DNA from: Verrucomicrobiales bacterium
GTDB taxonomy: Bacteria; Verrucomicrobiota; Verrucomicrobiia; Limisphaerales; UBA1096
Reading direction: 5' to 3'
Length of the DNA: 6,303 nucleotides
Assembly (NCBI GenBank): GCA_028817635.1
Contig: JAPPPH010000509.1
Coordinates: 1-6,303, forward strand
The position numbers were made by a program, and so were the translations under genes. The notes beneath the pieces were generated by a model. That model saw only the letters and a program-made list of their open reading frames with translations. It made no database searches and had not been told where the DNA came from. Below are positions 5,008 to 6,303 of the stretch, in pieces. Within the stretch, counting starts at the first letter, position 1, and each line of letters begins with the position of its first letter.

Positions 5008-6303
5008 TTCCAGCGACAACCCCTCGGCAAACTCTCGCGACCAAATTGAGGCTCGCTTGGTAGCCATGCTACTCGGAGAGGCAAGTGCCTATGATGAGGA
5101 GCAACTTCGGGAACAACTCAAGACGGATGCCGATCTGGCTCGGTTCTATTCTGAGATACAGAGGACGATGCCCTTGCTCAGGGAGGCGATTGCGTCTGGG
5201 CAGGGGAAGAAAGCCAGTCGGGTTCAATTAAGCAGCAAGCGTCGCAAGGAACTAAAGCAGACGTTCGTCGGTGACGAGCGCTTGGCCAAGCGGAAGGTGA
5301 TGCGGCCGGAATTTCGTCGGCTCATCATCGCGGCCGCTGCGGTGATTGCATTGCTGCTGGTGATTTCGGCTTTGCTGTTACCAGCAATCCAGGCACCCCG
5401 CTCGCTGGCGCTGGTTGAACGGTTGGACTCGGCTGATGCGGAGATGGATGAGAAGACGGAACGCTCTACACGTGGCCGAAACCTTGCGGATGCCAATCGT
5501 GCTTACGATGAAAGCGGTGCGGAGACCGCGGGGACAACATTGGGGCGAACTCTGACTGAAAGAGAGCCGGCAACGATGCCCGCAGAACCTCCGAGTGAAA
5601 CAGCAATGACCATGATGGCTGGGCCGGTGGTGGATGCATTGAAAGATTTGGATCTGGACAGCGACGGTGTAAACCCGGAGGACACCACGACGGTGGATCT
5701 CGCTGAAGTTGGTAAACCGGTTTCCTCTGTGGCGGAGCGATTTCGAGGTGAAGCCGATTATCTCGGAAATACTGCCAGTTCGGTGTCGGGCGGTGTGCCT
5801 GCCAGTTACCGGGAGAACCTCAGGGACTCACGTCGTTTTGCGGACTTGGCCATGCCGGAATCAGCTGAAAAAACCGCAATGGATGACCTCCCCGTGTCTG
5901 CTAAAGTTCTTAATGCGATGGATCCGGCATCGGCGCCAGGCGGAAATATCACCGGCGTAGCCCAACTGGAATCGGAGTCGCTCATCGCGGCGACAGAACA
6001 GCCGTTGAGTTTCGCAGCCCCAACTCCTGTAAATGAAACGAGATCGGCGGAGACGTGGAAAGAATCGACCAGCTACTACAAGCGATTGGGCGCCCCGCCT
6101 CCGCCCGGTACGCCCGCTCCGGAGAACTCTGTCCAAGAACGGTACACGATTGCTACGGGAGTGGCACCCGGCTTTAAAACGAGAAACGGCGAACAGCAGC
6201 CAGCCGAATGGGGAATTCAGACTCAAAACGCCGCGTCGCCGGGACGTGGCGACGTAACCATGGGAGGGGTGGCTGGATTTGGAATGGCCCCGGCCGGGGG
6301 CGG
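5000..6303 (+). CDS. Paralogous membrane anti-sigma-like protein, probably VWA-type (3' end outside window)
   Basis: The frame starting ATGAGTGAT at 5000 stays open to the window edge: 434 codons plus two bases, no stop. It parallels the large VWA protein piece by piece. Both begin MSDS. The head IEARLVAMLLGEASAYDEEQLREQL (residues 16–40) matches LEAHVVAMLLGE…AQLRERL. SGQGKK (67–71) matches SGQAKK. RLAKRKVMRPEFRR (94–107) matches RLAKREIARPDFRR. A TM helix follows at about 108–130. The linker shares RRFADLAMPES (278–288), a YY…PPPPG segment (359–370) and a Gly/Met-rich patch (420–434). An Asp-rich DLDLDSDGVNPED (216–228) resembles calcium-binding DxDxDG loops. Coupling to the sigma gene makes this the likeliest cognate anti-sigma, with the first 107 residues in the cytoplasm. 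A C-terminal VWA domain is expected from the paralogue but not seen here. Confidence 0.9.
   Translation, partial: MSDSSDNPSANSRDQIEARLVAMLLGEASAYDEEQLREQLKTDADLARFYSEIQRTMPLLREAIASGQGKKASRVQLSSKRRKELKQTFVGDERLAKRKVMRPEFRRLIIAAAAVIALLLVISALLLPAIQAPRSLALVERLDSADAEMDEKTERSTRGRNLADANRAYDESGAETAGTTLGRTLTEREPATMPAEPPSETAMTMMAGPVVDALKDLDLDSDGVNPEDTTTVDLAEVGKPVSSVAERFRGEADYLGNTASSVSGGVPASYRENLRDSRRFADLAMPESAEKTAMDDLPVSAKVLNAMDPASAPGGNITGVAQLESESLIAATEQPLSFAAPTPVNETRSAETWKESTSYYKRLGAPPPPGTPAPENSVQERYTIATGVAPGFKTRNGEQQPAEWGIQTQNAASPGRGDVTMGGVAGFGMAPAGG
5279..5292. repeat. 14-bp palindrome matching the core of the 850–871 palindrome
   Basis: CGCTTGGCCAAGCG is perfectly self-complementary. It encodes the RLAKR juxtamembrane motif at the position equivalent to 850–871 in the upstream paralogue. 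The flanking codons have diverged, so preservation of the core may simply reflect the conserved LAKR residues. Confidence 0.6.

Noticed and set aside
5861..6226. 121-codon minus-strand ORF and the + strand ORFs at 5709–5960 and 6033–6257
   Set aside because: All are out-of-frame shadows of the open reading frame that starts at 5000 and runs off the window.
1..6303. CRISPR array, tRNA/rRNA genes, insertion sequence or phage attachment site
   Set aside because: I saw no regularly spaced repeats, no tRNA-like cloverleaf, no transposase, and no terminal inverted repeats with target duplications.

Overview
The window reads as part of a Gram-negative-type bacterial chromosome with moderately high GC. 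It most likely comes from the Planctomycetota–Verrucomicrobiota group. This is inferred from three things: the style of the ECF sigma factor (GLTVTNVGYILHKSLKKL in region 4), an anti-sigma-like head fused to a membrane-anchored VWA protein, and the absence of clear Shine-Dalgarno sites. No rRNA, tRNA or other direct taxonomic marker is present, so the assignment is tentative.

Layout, all on the + strand. (1) 1–444: the C-terminal end of a cupin-fold protein, cut by the left edge and closed by a strong intrinsic terminator (462–505). (2) 569–4210: a 1213-residue protein with an anti-sigma-like cytoplasmic head, one transmembrane helix, a linker of about 640 residues, and a YfbK-type von Willebrand factor A module with an intact MIDAS. 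(3) 4211–4467: a 257-nt gap holding a possible 47-codon ORF, a 14-bp palindrome, a tandem 9-mer, and a promoter followed by a leader of about 80 nt. (4) 4468–5007: an ECF-type sigma factor. (5) 5000–6303 (runs off the right edge): a second membrane protein overlapping the sigma stop by 8 nt. It is a clear paralogue of the large VWA protein in its head, juxtamembrane region, TM helix and linker. Its C-terminus lies outside the window.

Working model: the sigma factor is held at the membrane by the cytoplasmic heads of two paralogous proteins. Their extracytoplasmic parts (a VWA domain seen in the first, expected in the second) sense a ligand, partner or envelope state. A shared two-box motif supports this. 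ACCTAA(T/G)AAAA and GCGTCGT lie at identical spacing with an unconserved spacer, immediately upstream of both the large VWA gene (513–541) and the sigma operon (4354–4382). The 17-nt gap between ACCTAA and CGTCGT fits ECF promoter geometry, so the sigma factor may transcribe its own operon and both candidate regulators. The domain calls come from sequence patterns; the sigma/anti-sigma pairing and autoregulation are inference.
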